A stretch of 64,000 bases of DNA from Haematococcus lacustris. Lineage: Eukaryota; Chlorophyta; Chlorophyceae; Chlamydomonadales; Haematococcaceae. Position 1 is the stretch's first letter, and each line of letters starts with the position of its first letter. The notes beneath the pieces were generated by a model. That model saw nothing but the letters and a program-made list of their open reading frames with translations. It made no database searches and was not told the DNA's origin. The stretch covers positions 6,435,208 through 6,499,207 of the forward strand of contig JASKMD010000025.1 in assembly GCA_030144725.1 (NCBI GenBank), in the 5' to 3' direction. Position numbers and translations under genes: made by a program. Shown here piece by piece: positions 9,601-18,808 of the stretch.

Positions 9601-12600
9601 GACTGTAGGTTTCCAGTGCACCTTGTAGTAGCTTTCCTTATTGATGCCGTCCCATTGCCAACCGTCTATGTTTGTGATGACCTCCTGGTGGTCGTACATG
9701 GCCCCTAGTATGTGTCCTAGGTCCGTGAGCTTGCACCGGCAGGCTTTGTCCACCTTCCAGCTTGAGAGCCCCGGGAGGTCAAGGCCTGGTATGCGCACGA
9801 TGTCAGCCGGGATTGTGTGGACATGTCTGCCATCCTTAGTCCGTTTTGTACCCGCCTTAAGCCGGGTGGGCTGCGTTGGGTTCGAGGGTGCTGCTCGTTG
9901 CTCACGTTGTAGCAGCCGTGAGCTCGACTTAATGGCCGCTTGGGCTGCGGGTGCCGTTGCTGCCCGCTCCGTCGTGTCTGGTTGCGTTGCGCGCATGACC
10001 GCATACGCTTTCATATCCATATAGCGGGTTCTGGTGTCTGGCACGGCGGGTGTGGGCGCAAGTTCCGTGAGGCCCGCGGCCCAGGGTGTGATTTTGCGTT
10101 GGTCGGGCGGTAGGGTGAGTGTTGTGTTGCGGCTGTCCCGGATGGTGCGCGTTGCGGTCGCGTCCGGGCATGAGGGCTGGGCCGCCATGGCCGCAAGTTT
10201 GTTGAGGGCGATAATGTGTTTCTGCTTGACCTTTTTCCCGTATTTCGATGTGAGCATGCTACCCGTGATGATGTGTGTGTTGCCCTCGCAGCTGAGCTCA
10301 CATGCGTGGGTAATGCCTAGGCTTTTGAGGCAGGTGATGCTGGCGCTGACGACGTCGTGTGCATGAGAACTGTTGGCTTGCGTGATGAGGCGGCCGAGTG
10401 TGTGGCATTCCTCGGGGTAGAGGGGTAGTCCCCCTTCCGTGGCTGATAGCCCGGCTAGTGAGGTATAGACTAGTTGCCGTGCCCTGAGGGTATGTTGGAG
10501 GAGGGTGAGCATGCGGTGTCCTTGAGTGTTGGCCTGGGTATTGAGCCACGTGATTTGTTTGTGTAACATGCTCCTTGAGATGTGAGCGTGCGTCACATCT
10601 GTGGACTGGAGGCTTTGTGTGAGGGCTGTTGTGTTGCGAGCGTGGTATTCCTGAGCTGTGGAGCTGATGCCCATGCCTAGTTTCCCGGCGTCTTCTCTGA
10701 CGATGGCGTTGGGCGTTCCCAGGGGGAGTCTGAGTTTAAGCTTAACGCATTGATTAATGGACCTGTCGTATAGCTCAAGGTCCCCTGGGGTGCAGGGCAC
10801 GGCGCAGAAGCTGTAGGCTAGGCTGGGTATGATGGCCGTGCGAATGATGTGTATGGCCTGTCTAGCACTAGCGAAAGAACGTCTGAGTCTCTCTAGTTTT
10901 TGGCGTAGCTGGGTAATCATAGCAGTGTGTTGTGGTTTCCAGTCCAGCGTCATGGTGATGAGCACTCCCAGGTAGGTGAAGGGTGAGGTCGGCCGGTGGT
11001 ATGTGACGGGTTTCCCTTGTAGGCTGACGGTTTGGAGTTGTTGGCGGGCCCGCTTGTCCGCTTCGGCCGCGTTGCTGCACATGCCTGTTTCGACCGAGTG
11101 ATGGAGCGCTGCTGTAGCGAGGGTTTTACTGTGTGAGATGATGAGGTGACCCCAGTCCGAGAAGGCTGAGAGTTTGTCCGCTTGGCAGCGGAGGTTGCGG
11201 AGTGTGTTGCAGAGGATTGCTATGTCGTCGGCATAGTCAATGCTGCTGACGATGGCACGCTCTCCGCTGTCAGCCGTCGCGGATTTGAATTTATAGCCCC
11301 TCGCGCCCACCTGCAGCCAGCGCAGTAGGGGTTCGATATAGATGAGGAACAGGAAGGGTGAGAGCGAGTCTCCCTGGATGGTGCCCCGGTCTACGGGTAC
11401 CGGGTCGGTGGGGCCGTAGGGAGTTCTGAAGCGCGTTGTAGCGCCCGTGTATAGGTCCTTCACTGCGTCCGTCGCGTCCGTGGGGAAGCCTAGGTCGTGC
11501 ATGATCCATAGTAGTTTGTCCTGGCAGGTGGTGTTGAACGCACTAGTGAAGTCGACCAGGAGCGCGTAGATATCTGCCTTAGCCAGCTTAGCATCTTCAA
11601 GGGCCATGACAAGCATCTGTAGCTGTTGTGTAGTGTTCCTATGGGAGCGGAACCCTGCTTGGTTCTTGCTGAGCATCCCATTGGCTTCAGCATACTCAGA
11701 AAGTATCTTAGTTATGAGGCTGGTCCACAGCTTGTAGACGGTGTTGGCTAGGCCCACTGGCCTGTAGGAGTTAAGGTCCGTTTCTTGCCCTTTGTCTTTG
11801 TAGAGCAGGCATGTGTCACTGGTCTTCCACGTGGTTGGTGTGCAGCCTGTAGCCCACATGATGATGAACAGCTGGTGTATGGTGTCCCTCATCTCCCACG
11901 GCAGCATCTTGATGATCTCGTTCTCAATGCCGTCTGGTCCTGGGGCTTTGCCCCCTGACAGCCTACTGACACATTCCTGGAAGCCTGCCTTGTCCATGAT
12001 GGCTGTGTGTAGCCAATGTACGTTTTGGCAGGTGTGCATCGTGAAAGGGTCGTCCGCTTTGGCGCGGGCCCACGGGTAGTTTCGAGTCTGCGTGTTTGTG
12101 TAGTTGCCAGTTTTGGGGGTCGGCGGCGCCAGCTTCGTTCCATAGGCCTCGGTAATTATCCGGTTCAGGTCGGCCGGGGCCGTGTGTATCTTGTTGGTGA
12201 TGGGGTCGGCTAGCGCCTGCAGGCCTTTGTGATCGGTGCGGGACGGGCGTAGGATGTATTTGTTCGCTTTCTTAGGCTGGGTGCTTATTAGTTGTTGCAT
12301 TCTGACCAGGGCTTGGGCGATGGCGAGTGCGGAGTCGTCGTCGTCTAGCTTGTGAATTTGGTCGCGGTACGAGTTGGTCAGCTGGGCGAGCGCGGCCTGC
12401 ACGTGATTTTCGGTTGTATCATCGCCCTGACGCGCTTGCACCGCCTCCCTTGTTTCCGCGTTTGTAGTATCTGTCTCTGGGATGAGTTCATCGATTGTCG
12501 GGTGCACGTTGTTTTGCTTGAAAAACACTCTAGCCTTCCGGTTAAGTTCTCTGGTGGTTTTGAGTTTTTTGCCTAGTGCCTGTCTAATCCTACACATGGT

Positions 12601-15600
12601 CATGCGTTGGTAGTGTTGGCCTCCCCTTGTTAGGGTCTTAGTATTGCAGGTCTTAATAGCTGTCGTCCTGCAGGTTTGCAGTAGGGTTGTGAGCATGGTA
12701 GCTGCGGTGTCTACAACTTCCCTGGCTGGGAGGCCTGCTACCAGCGTTAGGCGCTGTGGTTGTTGGGGGTTGGCCTTGTCGATTGTGGTCAGGAAGTGGA
12801 TAGCATCGGTGTACATGGGAGCGAGGTATGCTGTCAGGTGTGCATGCAGTTGTGGGGCACCTGAGCTGGGTTGTTGCACTGCCAGGCGGTAGGCTTCTCT
12901 GTCCCTATTGGTAATGGGGGTGGTAAGGATGGTGTGGCTGTGCTTCTGAGGCTTTTGTGGGGCTGCCAGGTCTATGCCCAGTCGGGCTGTACTCAGTGTG
13001 GCGGTGAGTGGTCTGTGGTCACTAAGATATGCGCTTGTGTCGACGTGCGTGCGGTGCTCAGGGCCGTGTCTTGCGTCGCGCGTCAGTATGGCGTCGATGC
13101 GGCTGTTGCAGTGCGGTTGTTGGTAGGTCCAGGCCCGGTCGCCGGAGTCAGCTTCGGACAGGCGCATCTCTGTGGCGAACTCCCTCATCATGGTGTCTTG
13201 TGTGTATTCGGTGTGTTCGGAGCGATCCTCTGTTTTCATCGTGGCGTTGACATCTCCCGCCAGGATGAGTGAGCCGGGCAGGTGCCCAGTGGTTGTTCGT
13301 ATATACTCTTGCATCTTCTTCCGTAGTGGGAGCGCGTCGTCGTTGTTCCCGGAGGGCCAGTACGTGGCGACGAGTGTGAGCTCTTCGCTTTGTCGTTGGC
13401 GGAGGCTCAGGATGACGCAGCGGGTGTTTACATCCGCGTCTGTGCACGGCGGCAGCATGGTGGTTTGCATCTGGATAGCTAGGTCGTGTCTGATACCAAT
13501 GAGAACTTCGCTGTGGCCTTGGTGGCGGTGGACAGTGTAGTTGGGCATAACCCTCTTCAGCCAGCCAGAGCTAGGGTTGTTGCTCCTGGGTTGGGTCATG
13601 GTTTCAGTCAGGATCAGGATGTCCGGGCTTTGGCTGTGCACAAGGTTCAGAACTTCGTTTCTAGATCTGTGTAGGCCTCTGACGTTGAAGGTTGTGAGGG
13701 TGATGTGTTGCCGGTTGGGGGTGGGTGGCGGTGGGGGGCTGTGATGTTGGTTCGTACCAAGGTCGATGTCGGGCGTGGATTTAGGTGCCTCGTCTATGGT
13801 GGAGACTGGCCCAGTGTTGTGGGTATTAGCGGTGGGTTTGCAGAGATATTTGAACATGAGGGTTTGAGTGTGTGTGTCGTTACCGTGTCTCTTGGTGACT
13901 CGAACGCGCTTTTTGGAAGCGTCGGTGGCGTTGTCGAGGGGCGTAGTAGGTCGATGAGTACGTGTCGTTGTTTGCGGACGGAGAGTGACCGTGGGTGTGT
14001 CCCGGCGCTGTCGCAGCCGGGTAGGCTCGTCGTGTGGGGGGATGCCCTCTGCTGTCGCCCTGCGCGTGCTATCGGTTGTGCAGCTGGTCTCGGCGGTAGT
14101 GGTGGTCACGTGCAAGGGGCCAGGGGTCTCTCTTGCCTCTGTGTGGTCTGTGGTAAGATCTATCGGGTCCAGGTGATCTCGGAAGTGTGCTGCAAGCGCT
14201 GAAGGGGTGGTGGCCTCCAGTGGGTCCGCTATCCAGATCTCCCTCCTAATGAATCGTGTGTGCCTCACGTCGCCTGTGCAGATAGTGAGGATGTTCCCTT
14301 GAAGGCTGCTCCAGTCGTTAGGTGTAGAGAGTGGTTTAGGCACCCGGTTGAATGAGTCCAGTTGGTGCCAACCATGTGGTGTGTGCTTGATGGCAGTAGC
14401 GTGTTGGTGTGATAGTAGGATGACAGCCTCAGTGTGTGTTGCGCCGGTGCTTGTTATAGCGTTAGTGATCGTCTCAGGGGTGATACTCTGGGTGGGTAGG
14501 TAGGTTGAGGCTGGATGCAGGTACATGTGCATCTCATGGTGTTTGCGGTGAAGATAGTGATTCAGTGTGTCCGATGAGAACTTGCCTCTCGCATGGTAGA
14601 TATGGTCGGTTTTGAGGGTTTGGATTGTGTGCCCTGCGGCTCGTGCTTCTTGTGCTAAGTGTTGTAGGTGCTCGGCTAGCTGCTTGCAGTGGCTGATGAC
14701 TGCGTGGTAGTCAATACATTTTTTTCCCATGGCCATGTTGAAAGCATGTACTAGGCAACATTCGTCGTATTGCCTTTCCATGTAGCTGGGGTCTAGGTTA
14801 CGGGCCGTTACTGTGGAGTGAGCGGGGTCGACTGCTGTGGCGTTGTGACCGTGTCCTGTTTGTTCTACATGGCTGATGATGTGATGGATGTCCTTTTCAG
14901 CGCACATGCGCATCTGTTCCCGTGAGCGGGTGTTGGGCGTGATGACAAAGAGTTGATGCATAGTTTGCATAGTCGCAATAGGGATGTGAGAGAGGGGCGT
15001 CGGTGTTGTTTCCATGGAGTCCAGTAGGTTCCATGCGCCGTCGATGCACTTCATGGCCATGCTATGGCCTGGCTTTTTGCACAAAAATGTGTGTGTACCG
15101 TATTGGCCGGCGAGGTTTCCCAGGTTGTCAGCAGACCAGTCACTGGGTTGGTTGAGTTGGGCAATGCTCTGAACTGCTAGGCCGTAGTGGATACGTAAGT
15201 ACATCTCAATGACTTCGTCGGAATAGCCGTCAACACCTCTTGCCATTAACCATGCGCCGCGCTCAAACTGATCAGTAAACTGAAGGAGCCTGTTCTCGTG
15301 AAATATGTCTATGTCTTGCATGGTGACCCATTCATGTCCCGCTGCATTATTCAAGGAATAAACCTGGCACGCGGAGCTATGTCTGGCCTGCATGTAGTGC
15401 TCGTTGGTTGGGCCGGGGTTCGCTTCGACATCCCCAGCGGCTAGCAGTAGCCAGGCCATGTAAACGAGGGCAATAGTGGAGTAAACTGTGGTGATGTCGA
15501 TTAGCCATTGTGTAGCCGTAGCCAGCAAGCAAGAGGGTAGCATGGTATTGTGCACACCCTGCTTGCTAGTGATGCCTATCCTATAAATAGTGTAGCGATG

Positions 15601-17379
15601 CAACGTTGTGTTGTAGTGGTGGACGATAAGGGAGGCCCTTGGCCCACTATGGGTAAAGTGTCCATGTGTAGTCCAATTGTCCATGCACACAGAGAGACAA
15701 AGTAGAGCGTTGTGCCGTGGGGCGCTGCCATCCAGGTATGGGCAGAGGGGGAGGGCTGTTACAACAATGACACCCTTCCACCTACGCACTCTCTTGATAT
15801 GTTTGAGCAAGCACGCCTTGGACTGGGAGGGGGTGGTAACCTGGGTGCGTTGGGGAGGGGTACAAAGATGGAGCCCGAGCATGCTAAAGAGAGCTATGGT
15901 AATGTGAATGAGATATGCCTTGCCCCCCACCACTTTGTTTATATCTAGAGGCAACACGTCAACATATAGATCATGTATGGGTGGTCCATGGGGTATCAGT
16001 CTGCCATGTAGCTGCTCACATGGCTGCTCATCCTTCACTCCATTGGTGTGGGCATGGGGGTACTTGGAGCGGGGCGGCATGCCAGCGTGTGGTGCATACA
16101 CAGCTGGTCCTGGCAGCATGCTGGGCTGTGCACACAGCTGCTCATCCTCCGACTCTTTGGTGTTGGCATGGGGGTACCTGGTGCATGGCAGCGGGTCAGC
16201 ATGTGGTGTACACTTGGCTGGTCCTGGCAGCGTGCTGAGCTGATCACAAGGCTGCTCATCCTCTGGGTTGTTGGTGTGGGCATAGGGGTACCTGGTGCAG
16301 GGCAGCAGGCCAGCATGTGGTGCAAGCGTGGCTGGTCCTGGCCGCTTGCTGGGCTGTTCACCCGGCTGCGCATCCTCCGGCTCACTGTTGTGGGCGTGTG
16401 GGTACCTGGTGTGGGGCAGCAGGCCAGCATGTGGTGCATACATGTCTGGTCCTGGAAACGTGCTGGGCTGTTCGCACGGCTGCATATCCTCAAGCTCGTT
16501 GGTGTGGGCGTGTGGGTACCTGGTGCGGGGCAGCAGGCCAGCATGTGCAGGTCTGTGCTGCATTTCAGGTGCGTTGAGATGTACCTCTGGAGTGTGTTCT
16601 GAGTGTGGAGGTAGGGGCCTGCATGGTGTAAGGACCAGGGGCAGTGAGGTGTTGCATGCCCAGCCGGTGTTGGCCCGGACCATGCGTCTCCAAATGGTGA
16701 TGACTTTCGTTTGTCTCAGCTGGGACCTCCAAGGTTGGCAAGCCCCTAGCTGTCTCTGGATAGTTTGTGATGATTTCCATCCTTCACCAAGTTGTTTATT
16801 CTCCGAGTTGTCTCCGAGTTGTGTCTCCGAGTTGTGTCTCCGAGTTATGGTCTCCGAGTTGTGGTCTCCGAGTTGTGTCTCCGAGTTGTGTCTCCGAGTT
16901 GTGGTCTCCGAGTTGTGGTCTCCGAGTTGTGGTCTCCGAATTGTGGTCTCCGAGTTGTGTCTCCGAGTTGTGGTCTCCGAGTTCTCTTCAAGTAATGACT
17001 CCGAATGTTTCTCCGAGTTATCTCCAAAGGGTGTCTCCGATTGTTTCTCCGAGTGCACACCCTTGCTGAGGCTCATTGTGCCCTTCAGCTTACAACAGTC
17101 AGGCATGCAAGTCCTGGCAGGCTGACATGTAGAGAGGCAGTGTCGAACATGAAACCTCTCGTATTCAACGCGATAGGTTGGGCTGGAGCTGCTCATTAGC
17201 GATGAGTGTGCCTGCGTCCTTCGTGACCCCAGGCCAAGGCAGCGATAGTTCAGCTGCAGGGCGATCAGGACCAACGCTATGCACAGGCACATGTATGTTT
17301 TACGAGGCTTACTCGGCACTGCGGGTTTGCAGTGGCTGGCCGCGGCGAGCGTCCAGGGTGTCCAAGTGGCGGTCCACAT
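6667..17379 (-). CDS. Giant LINE polyprotein: 2A, Josephin-like x2, APE, RT, PHD, RNase H, RLE
   Basis: 3,570 codons, intact from ATG at 17379. Order by residue: hydrophobic N-terminal segment ([11 protein letters not shown], near 35); Thr/Arg/Glu-rich minisatellite-coded tract (about 110-195); five 38-residue repeats with the core [11 protein letters not shown] (about 270-450); two hydrophobic segments; 2A motif GDVEANPGP (D650-P657); Josephin-like module 1 (C671, H772, D787) and module 2 (C875, H993, D1008); Thr-rich linker with QTLMFKYL (Q1172); APE endonuclease (FNVRGL at 1231, LTET, GDVNA, SRIDAIL, SDHRPL); RT with GKAPGPDG and YADD (2049); PHD finger C4HC3 (about 2618-2670); RNase H (SDGS D3110, then E, D and the GNEGADALA block); CCHC finger from C3356; RLE with RPD (3447) and EIK (3471). 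It should copy and integrate the element's RNA. 2A would release the N-terminal repeat protein. The protease assignment rests on motif spacing, not on a search. Confidence 0.93.
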   Translation of the reverse strand: MWTATWTPWTLAAASHCKPAVPSKPRKTYMCLCIALVLIALQLNYRCLGLGSRRTQAHSSLMSSSSPTYRVEYERFHVRHCLSTCQPARTCMPDCCKLKGTMSLSKGVHSEKQSETPFGDNSEKHSESLLEENSETTTRRHNSETTIRRPQLGDHNSETTTRRHNSETQLGDHNSETITRRHNSETQLGDNSENKQLGEGWKSSQTIQRQLGACQPWRSQLRQTKVITIWRRMVRANTGWACNTSLPLVLTPCRPLPPHSEHTPEVHLNAPEMQHRPAHAGLLPRTRYPHAHTNELEDMQPCEQPSTFPGPDMYAPHAGLLPHTRYPHAHNSEPEDAQPGEQPSKRPGPATLAPHAGLLPCTRYPYAHTNNPEDEQPCDQLSTLPGPAKCTPHADPLPCTRYPHANTKESEDEQLCAQPSMLPGPAVYAPHAGMPPRSKYPHAHTNGVKDEQPCEQLHGRLIPHGPPIHDLYVDVLPLDINKVVGGKAYLIHITIALFSMLGLHLCTPPQRTQVTTPSQSKACLLKHIKRVRRWKGVIVVTALPLCPYLDGSAPRHNALLCLSVCMDNWTTHGHFTHSGPRASLIVHHYNTTLHRYTIYRIGITSKQGVHNTMLPSCLLATATQWLIDITTVYSTIALVYMAWLLLAAGDVEANPGPTNEHYMQARHSSACQVYSLNNAAGHEWVTMQDIDIFHENRLLQFTDQFERGAWLMARGVDGYSDEVIEMYLRIHYGLAVQSIAQLNQPSDWSADNLGNLAGQYGTHTFLCKKPGHSMAMKCIDGAWNLLDSMETTPTPLSHIPIATMQTMHQLFVITPNTRSREQMRMCAEKDIHHIISHVEQTGHGHNATAVDPAHSTVTARNLDPSYMERQYDECCLVHAFNMAMGKKCIDYHAVISHCKQLAEHLQHLAQEARAAGHTIQTLKTDHIYHARGKFSSDTLNHYLHRKHHEMHMYLHPASTYLPTQSITPETITNAITSTGATHTEAVILLSHQHATAIKHTPHGWHQLDSFNRVPKPLSTPNDWSSLQGNILTICTGDVRHTRFIRREIWIADPLEATTPSALAAHFRDHLDPIDLTTDHTEARETPGPLHVTTTTAETSCTTDSTRRATAEGIPPHDEPTRLRQRRDTPTVTLRPQTTTRTHRPTTPLDNATDASKKRVRVTKRHGNDTHTQTLMFKYLCKPTANTHNTGPVSTIDEAPKSTPDIDLGTNQHHSPPPPPTPNRQHITLTTFNVRGLHRSRNEVLNLVHSQSPDILILTETMTQPRSNNPSSGWLKRVMPNYTVHRHQGHSEVLIGIRHDLAIQMQTTMLPPCTDADVNTRCVILSLRQRQSEELTLVATYWPSGNNDDALPLRKKMQEYIRTTTGHLPGSLILAGDVNATMKTEDRSEHTEYTQDTMMREFATEMRLSEADSGDRAWTYQQPHCNSRIDAILTRDARHGPEHRTHVDTSAYLSDHRPLTATLSTARLGIDLAAPQKPQKHSHTILTTPITNRDREAYRLAVQQPSSGAPQLHAHLTAYLAPMYTDAIHFLTTIDKANPQQPQRLTLVAGLPAREVVDTAATMLTTLLQTCRTTAIKTCNTKTLTRGGQHYQRMTMCRIRQALGKKLKTTRELNRKARVFFKQNNVHPTIDELIPETDTTNAETREAVQARQGDDTTENHVQAALAQLTNSYRDQIHKLDDDDSALAIAQALVRMQQLISTQPKKANKYILRPSRTDHKGLQALADPITNKIHTAPADLNRIITEAYGTKLAPPTPKTGNYTNTQTRNYPWARAKADDPFTMHTCQNVHWLHTAIMDKAGFQECVSRLSGGKAPGPDGIENEIIKMLPWEMRDTIHQLFIIMWATGCTPTTWKTSDTCLLYKDKGQETDLNSYRPVGLANTVYKLWTSLITKILSEYAEANGMLSKNQAGFRSHRNTTQQLQMLVMALEDAKLAKADIYALLVDFTSAFNTTCQDKLLWIMHDLGFPTDATDAVKDLYTGATTRFRTPYGPTDPVPVDRGTIQGDSLSPFLFLIYIEPLLRWLQVGARGYKFKSATADSGERAIVSSIDYADDIAILCNTLRNLRCQADKLSAFSDWGHLIISHSKTLATAALHHSVETGMCSNAAEADKRARQQLQTVSLQGKPVTYHRPTSPFTYLGVLITMTLDWKPQHTAMITQLRQKLERLRRSFASARQAIHIIRTAIIPSLAYSFCAVPCTPGDLELYDRSINQCVKLKLRLPLGTPNAIVREDAGKLGMGISSTAQEYHARNTTALTQSLQSTDVTHAHISRSMLHKQITWLNTQANTQGHRMLTLLQHTLRARQLVYTSLAGLSATEGGLPLYPEECHTLGRLITQANSSHAHDVVSASITCLKSLGITHACELSCEGNTHIITGSMLTSKYGKKVKQKHIIALNKLAAMAAQPSCPDATATRTIRDSRNTTLTLPPDQRKITPWAAGLTELAPTPAVPDTRTRYMDMKAYAVMRATQPDTTERAATAPAAQAAIKSSSRLLQREQRAAPSNPTQPTRLKAGTKRTKDGRHVHTIPADIVRIPGLDLPGLSSWKVDKACRCKLTDLGHILGAMYDHQEVITNIDGWQWDGINKESYYKVHWKPTVIERWALHLCAKEGYTPTHIETISRDEAKDVCTCELCWLPRGDCPTCHNCKRAYHPACLEQTLLSGHKEPGYWLCPICKFGSNDFKTTMRQSAHSDLIRVHWHPTLEPAPLITAHLDYMAKRNIYDEENRTIQEERHARPDANLPDHTRQGLPDPHTWLPRCTNLHSKATFHTYPINPQTDIVGTGKCETFLQLHPHMTTPAMSFNTGEPNMPKHDLVQHVTAHDESGRTVGLLTKHQHQHLHAWLQHTPQHTRNLATELVALLRRHDTQSNHHPMRAAQDKALATLHTTRSFPSTVQRWADPLTVRPETTTYWSPDTNDTAFGAHHNCLLVRHTGLSTWNVPADDAVALKCVNHAIHSATQEEAMATIMLIPGKKGISYPKHMDTLRRYPEYCQHLASIPPTKTTCPKPGKHANLHIYIIWNEAGQQLVTKGNPQGWLASTATALHPQRDTHPIRNKPTNQSQPATPPSGHKQHMRLPLDRDLPTSGHQRSHQQLTQHSTTQPRMAITEWATLAYSDGSCIKTSEAAPASVGAGVYIPETNVLITVALDDPESNTINKAELTAIHAALKAGATRIATDSLCSIYQIRRALANPMSLITHRHNDILTAIATLIIDSPATIHFYKVRAHSGIIGNEGADALAKHAALHPELANTPAYRPTTRKETNTWLNNEADGETPAPLPDCRQSVRAHMHRKHGLGLANQDSIYYQMSQEITKAAAKGAGERVMADTNISTPAQRTALLYRTGGLYNQKLAMRWKRATDDRCPLCGEADSATHLLSGCSETLPMVQERHNGAGRLIAKAISKGTLGGYISFADTGSWEKGAKEDLDLPNDTLHTTLRALGLKTTATKNTTRPDILMVMPPTKTGKRGKAIKRVTIIEIKYCSDSRWTDQLDKALNQHTNLAQTIRKEGHMVEIRPILLGIGGITYEAHTRQHLLALGVSQDNTTKLLHKLTRHAVETAHSIAKTSYRLRAAKREGG
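15409..15432 (-). other. 2A ribosome-skipping motif, LINE copy 1
   Basis: Codes for DVEANPGP within [14 protein letters not shown]. This fits the 2A/CHYSEL consensus D-(V/I)-E-x-N-P-G-P, in which the Gly-Pro bond is not formed. It follows a hydrophobic, probably membrane-spanning stretch, and the first Josephin-like Cys is only 14 residues after the Pro. LINE copy 2 keeps the motif as DIEENPGP. Confidence 0.88.
16045..16575 (-). repeat. 38-residue coding repeat, LINE copy 1
   Basis: About five in-frame units of 114 bp. Each codes for a variant of [16 protein letters not shown] followed by an acidic/Gln/Pro part (EDEQPCEQPS) and a Pro-Gly part. The same unit is expanded to about twenty copies in LINE copy 2. 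Confidence 0.85.
16796..17060 (-). repeat. Coding minisatellite TCTCCGAGTTGTG
   Basis: About 20 units of 12-15 bp with the core TCTCCGAGTTGTG (plus strand) near the 5' end of the LINE ORF. Read on the minus strand they give Asn-Ser-Glu-Thr-Thr-Arg-Arg-type repeats. Units vary by 1-2 bases, but the frame stays open. Confidence 0.85.
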
Positions 17380-17486
17380 ATCTCACGGCGTCAAATAACG
17401 AGCTGGTTTCAATGCTGTTCACTGTTCTCGCGATGGATGCGTGCGTGTTCCAGAAAACTTCGTCGGTTTTCGCAAACCGAAAAAGT

Positions 17487-17499
17487 GAGGAGAACACAG
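17487..17499. repeat. Target-site duplication, right copy
   Basis: GAGGAGAACACAG, identical to 2184-2196. It marks the 5' boundary of LINE copy 1 in gypsy pol. Confidence 0.93.
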
Positions 17500-18805
17500 T
17501 TTTTCCTGCTAGCTGATCAAACAGATCATCAATGCGTGGCAAAGGATACCGGTCCCTAATGGTAATTTTATTTAGCTGGCGGTAGTCAATGCACATGCGC
17601 AGCTCACCTGATTTCTTCTGGACAAACAGCACAGGTGCAGCATAGGGTGATGAGCTAGGCTCTATCAGGCCCTTAGCTAGCAGGTCAGTGATCTGTTTAC
17701 GCAGTTCATCTTGCTCAGGTTTGGACATCCTATAGCTGGGCCTAGCTGGAGGCTTGCCATCAGGCTGCAAGGGGATGGAGTGCCCAACTGCACGCTCTGG
17801 CGGGAGTCCTGTGATAGGTTGGAATACATCAGAGTATTCATCAAGCAATTGCTGCAGGTGCTGCCTCTGTGCATGGGACACAGCATCTATTGGTAAGGCA
17901 AGGTCTTCTAGAGACACCATAGCTACCATAGCTGAGCCACCTTTACGCAGCCATCTGGCTGCTTGCTTTGCTGTCACAAGAGCCTTTGGATTGGCTTTGG
18001 ACACAGCAGCAAGAACAGCAGCAGGTGGGCGGGGCAGGGAGTGGGTGGATCCAGGTGGCCTTGTGGCAGCACACTGGCCAGCAGCACTTTGGTCACCTGT
18101 GTGTGGGTGCAAGGTTTTATTACCTTGGGGAGTGCGCAGGGTAAGAGTCTTGTCGACGTAGTCGACCAAGGCTCCCTGCACAGTCAACCAGTCAGCACCC
18201 AGGAGCACGTCATAAGCATGAACCATGTCAGGCATGACAGTCAACAGGCACATGCAGCAGAAACTGTTGATGCGCAGCTGGACTTTGACATAATGCTCAC
18301 ATATCACAGGCTGGTTGTTGGCAACATCAAACCTGAGTGACATGGGGTAAGTAAACATTGGAATGTTATGCAGCTGAACAAAGCTAGCACTGATGAGTGA
18401 TGCATCAGCACCACTATCAGCTAACATATGACAGGCATGAGTATCAAGGGTGCCAGCAAACTGGAACCTCACCTTGTCGTCTTGACCAGAGACCCCCAAG
18501 ATGACTTGAGACGGTGCACGGGGACAACACAGGGCAGTCTTACACGAGAGAGTATGACCCACACAGGGGTCAGCAGCACTGAAACAGGAAGCACAGTCCT
18601 GAGCTGCTGTCAAAGCAGTCTGCTCAGGTAACGCATGGCCATGAACAGTTGGCTCAGGATTCAGCTGGCTATCATGCACAGCAACACCAGGAACAGCAGT
18701 CTGTTGGGGCTCAATCCCACTCATATCAGTGGCACAGGTGCATAAGACAGGTTCATCAGCATGTACCACAGCACAGGCATGACACTGTCCTGGCTGGGCA
18801 ACACC
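17500..18805 (-). pseudogene. Gypsy copy A pol, 5' part (protease and start of RT)
   Basis: In frame with gag across the TGA at 18806-18808 and open from GVAQPGQC onward. It has a retroviral-type aspartic protease ([12 protein letters not shown], with the later LLGADWL motif) and the first RT blocks ([46 protein letters not shown]). Homology ends at the codons for KTV/FSSL, where LINE copy 1 begins. The remaining Pol is at 644-2183. The protease keeps the usual D-S-G triad, unlike copy C, which has D-G-G. There is no ATG at the expected Pol start, which fits expression as a Gag-Pol fusion. Confidence 0.92.
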
Positions 18806-18808
18806 TCA
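18806..18808 (-). promoter_or_regulatory. gag/pol in-frame stop (TGA), candidate readthrough site
   Basis: TGA ends gag, and pol continues in the same frame with GGTGTTGCCCAGCCAGG. In copy C the stop at the same place is TAG (34325-34327) and the 17 bases after it are identical. Same-frame gag-stop-pol with a conserved 3' context is how gammaretroviruses arrange readthrough; here it is inferred. Confidence 0.6.

Larger units (their letters stand above)
2197..17486 (-). mobile_element. Dualen-like non-LTR retrotransposon, LINE copy 1
   Basis: A 15.3-kb insertion in gypsy copy A, in minus orientation, bounded by 13-bp target duplications. The 5' end is near 17486 (the sequence begins with a T-run then CGGTTTGCG) and the 3' end is at 2197, with a (TTC)n tail as expected for target-primed reverse transcription. 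It contains a single giant ORF (6667-17379). The last ~90 bp before the tail match the 3' end of LINE copy 2 (48.0 kb). Between the ORF stop and that shared 3' end lies about 4.3 kb that copy 2 lacks, so the autonomous core is about 11 kb. APE plus restriction-like endonuclease in one polypeptide places it with the Dualen/RandI group (family knowledge). With an intact ORF, a full 5' end and a perfect target duplication it may be a recent insertion. Confidence 0.92.

Noticed and set aside
17309..17499. A C-terminal extension of gypsy A protease/RT reading [13 protein letters not shown]
   Set aside because: This is read-through into the LINE 5' end after the target duplication, not gypsy protein.
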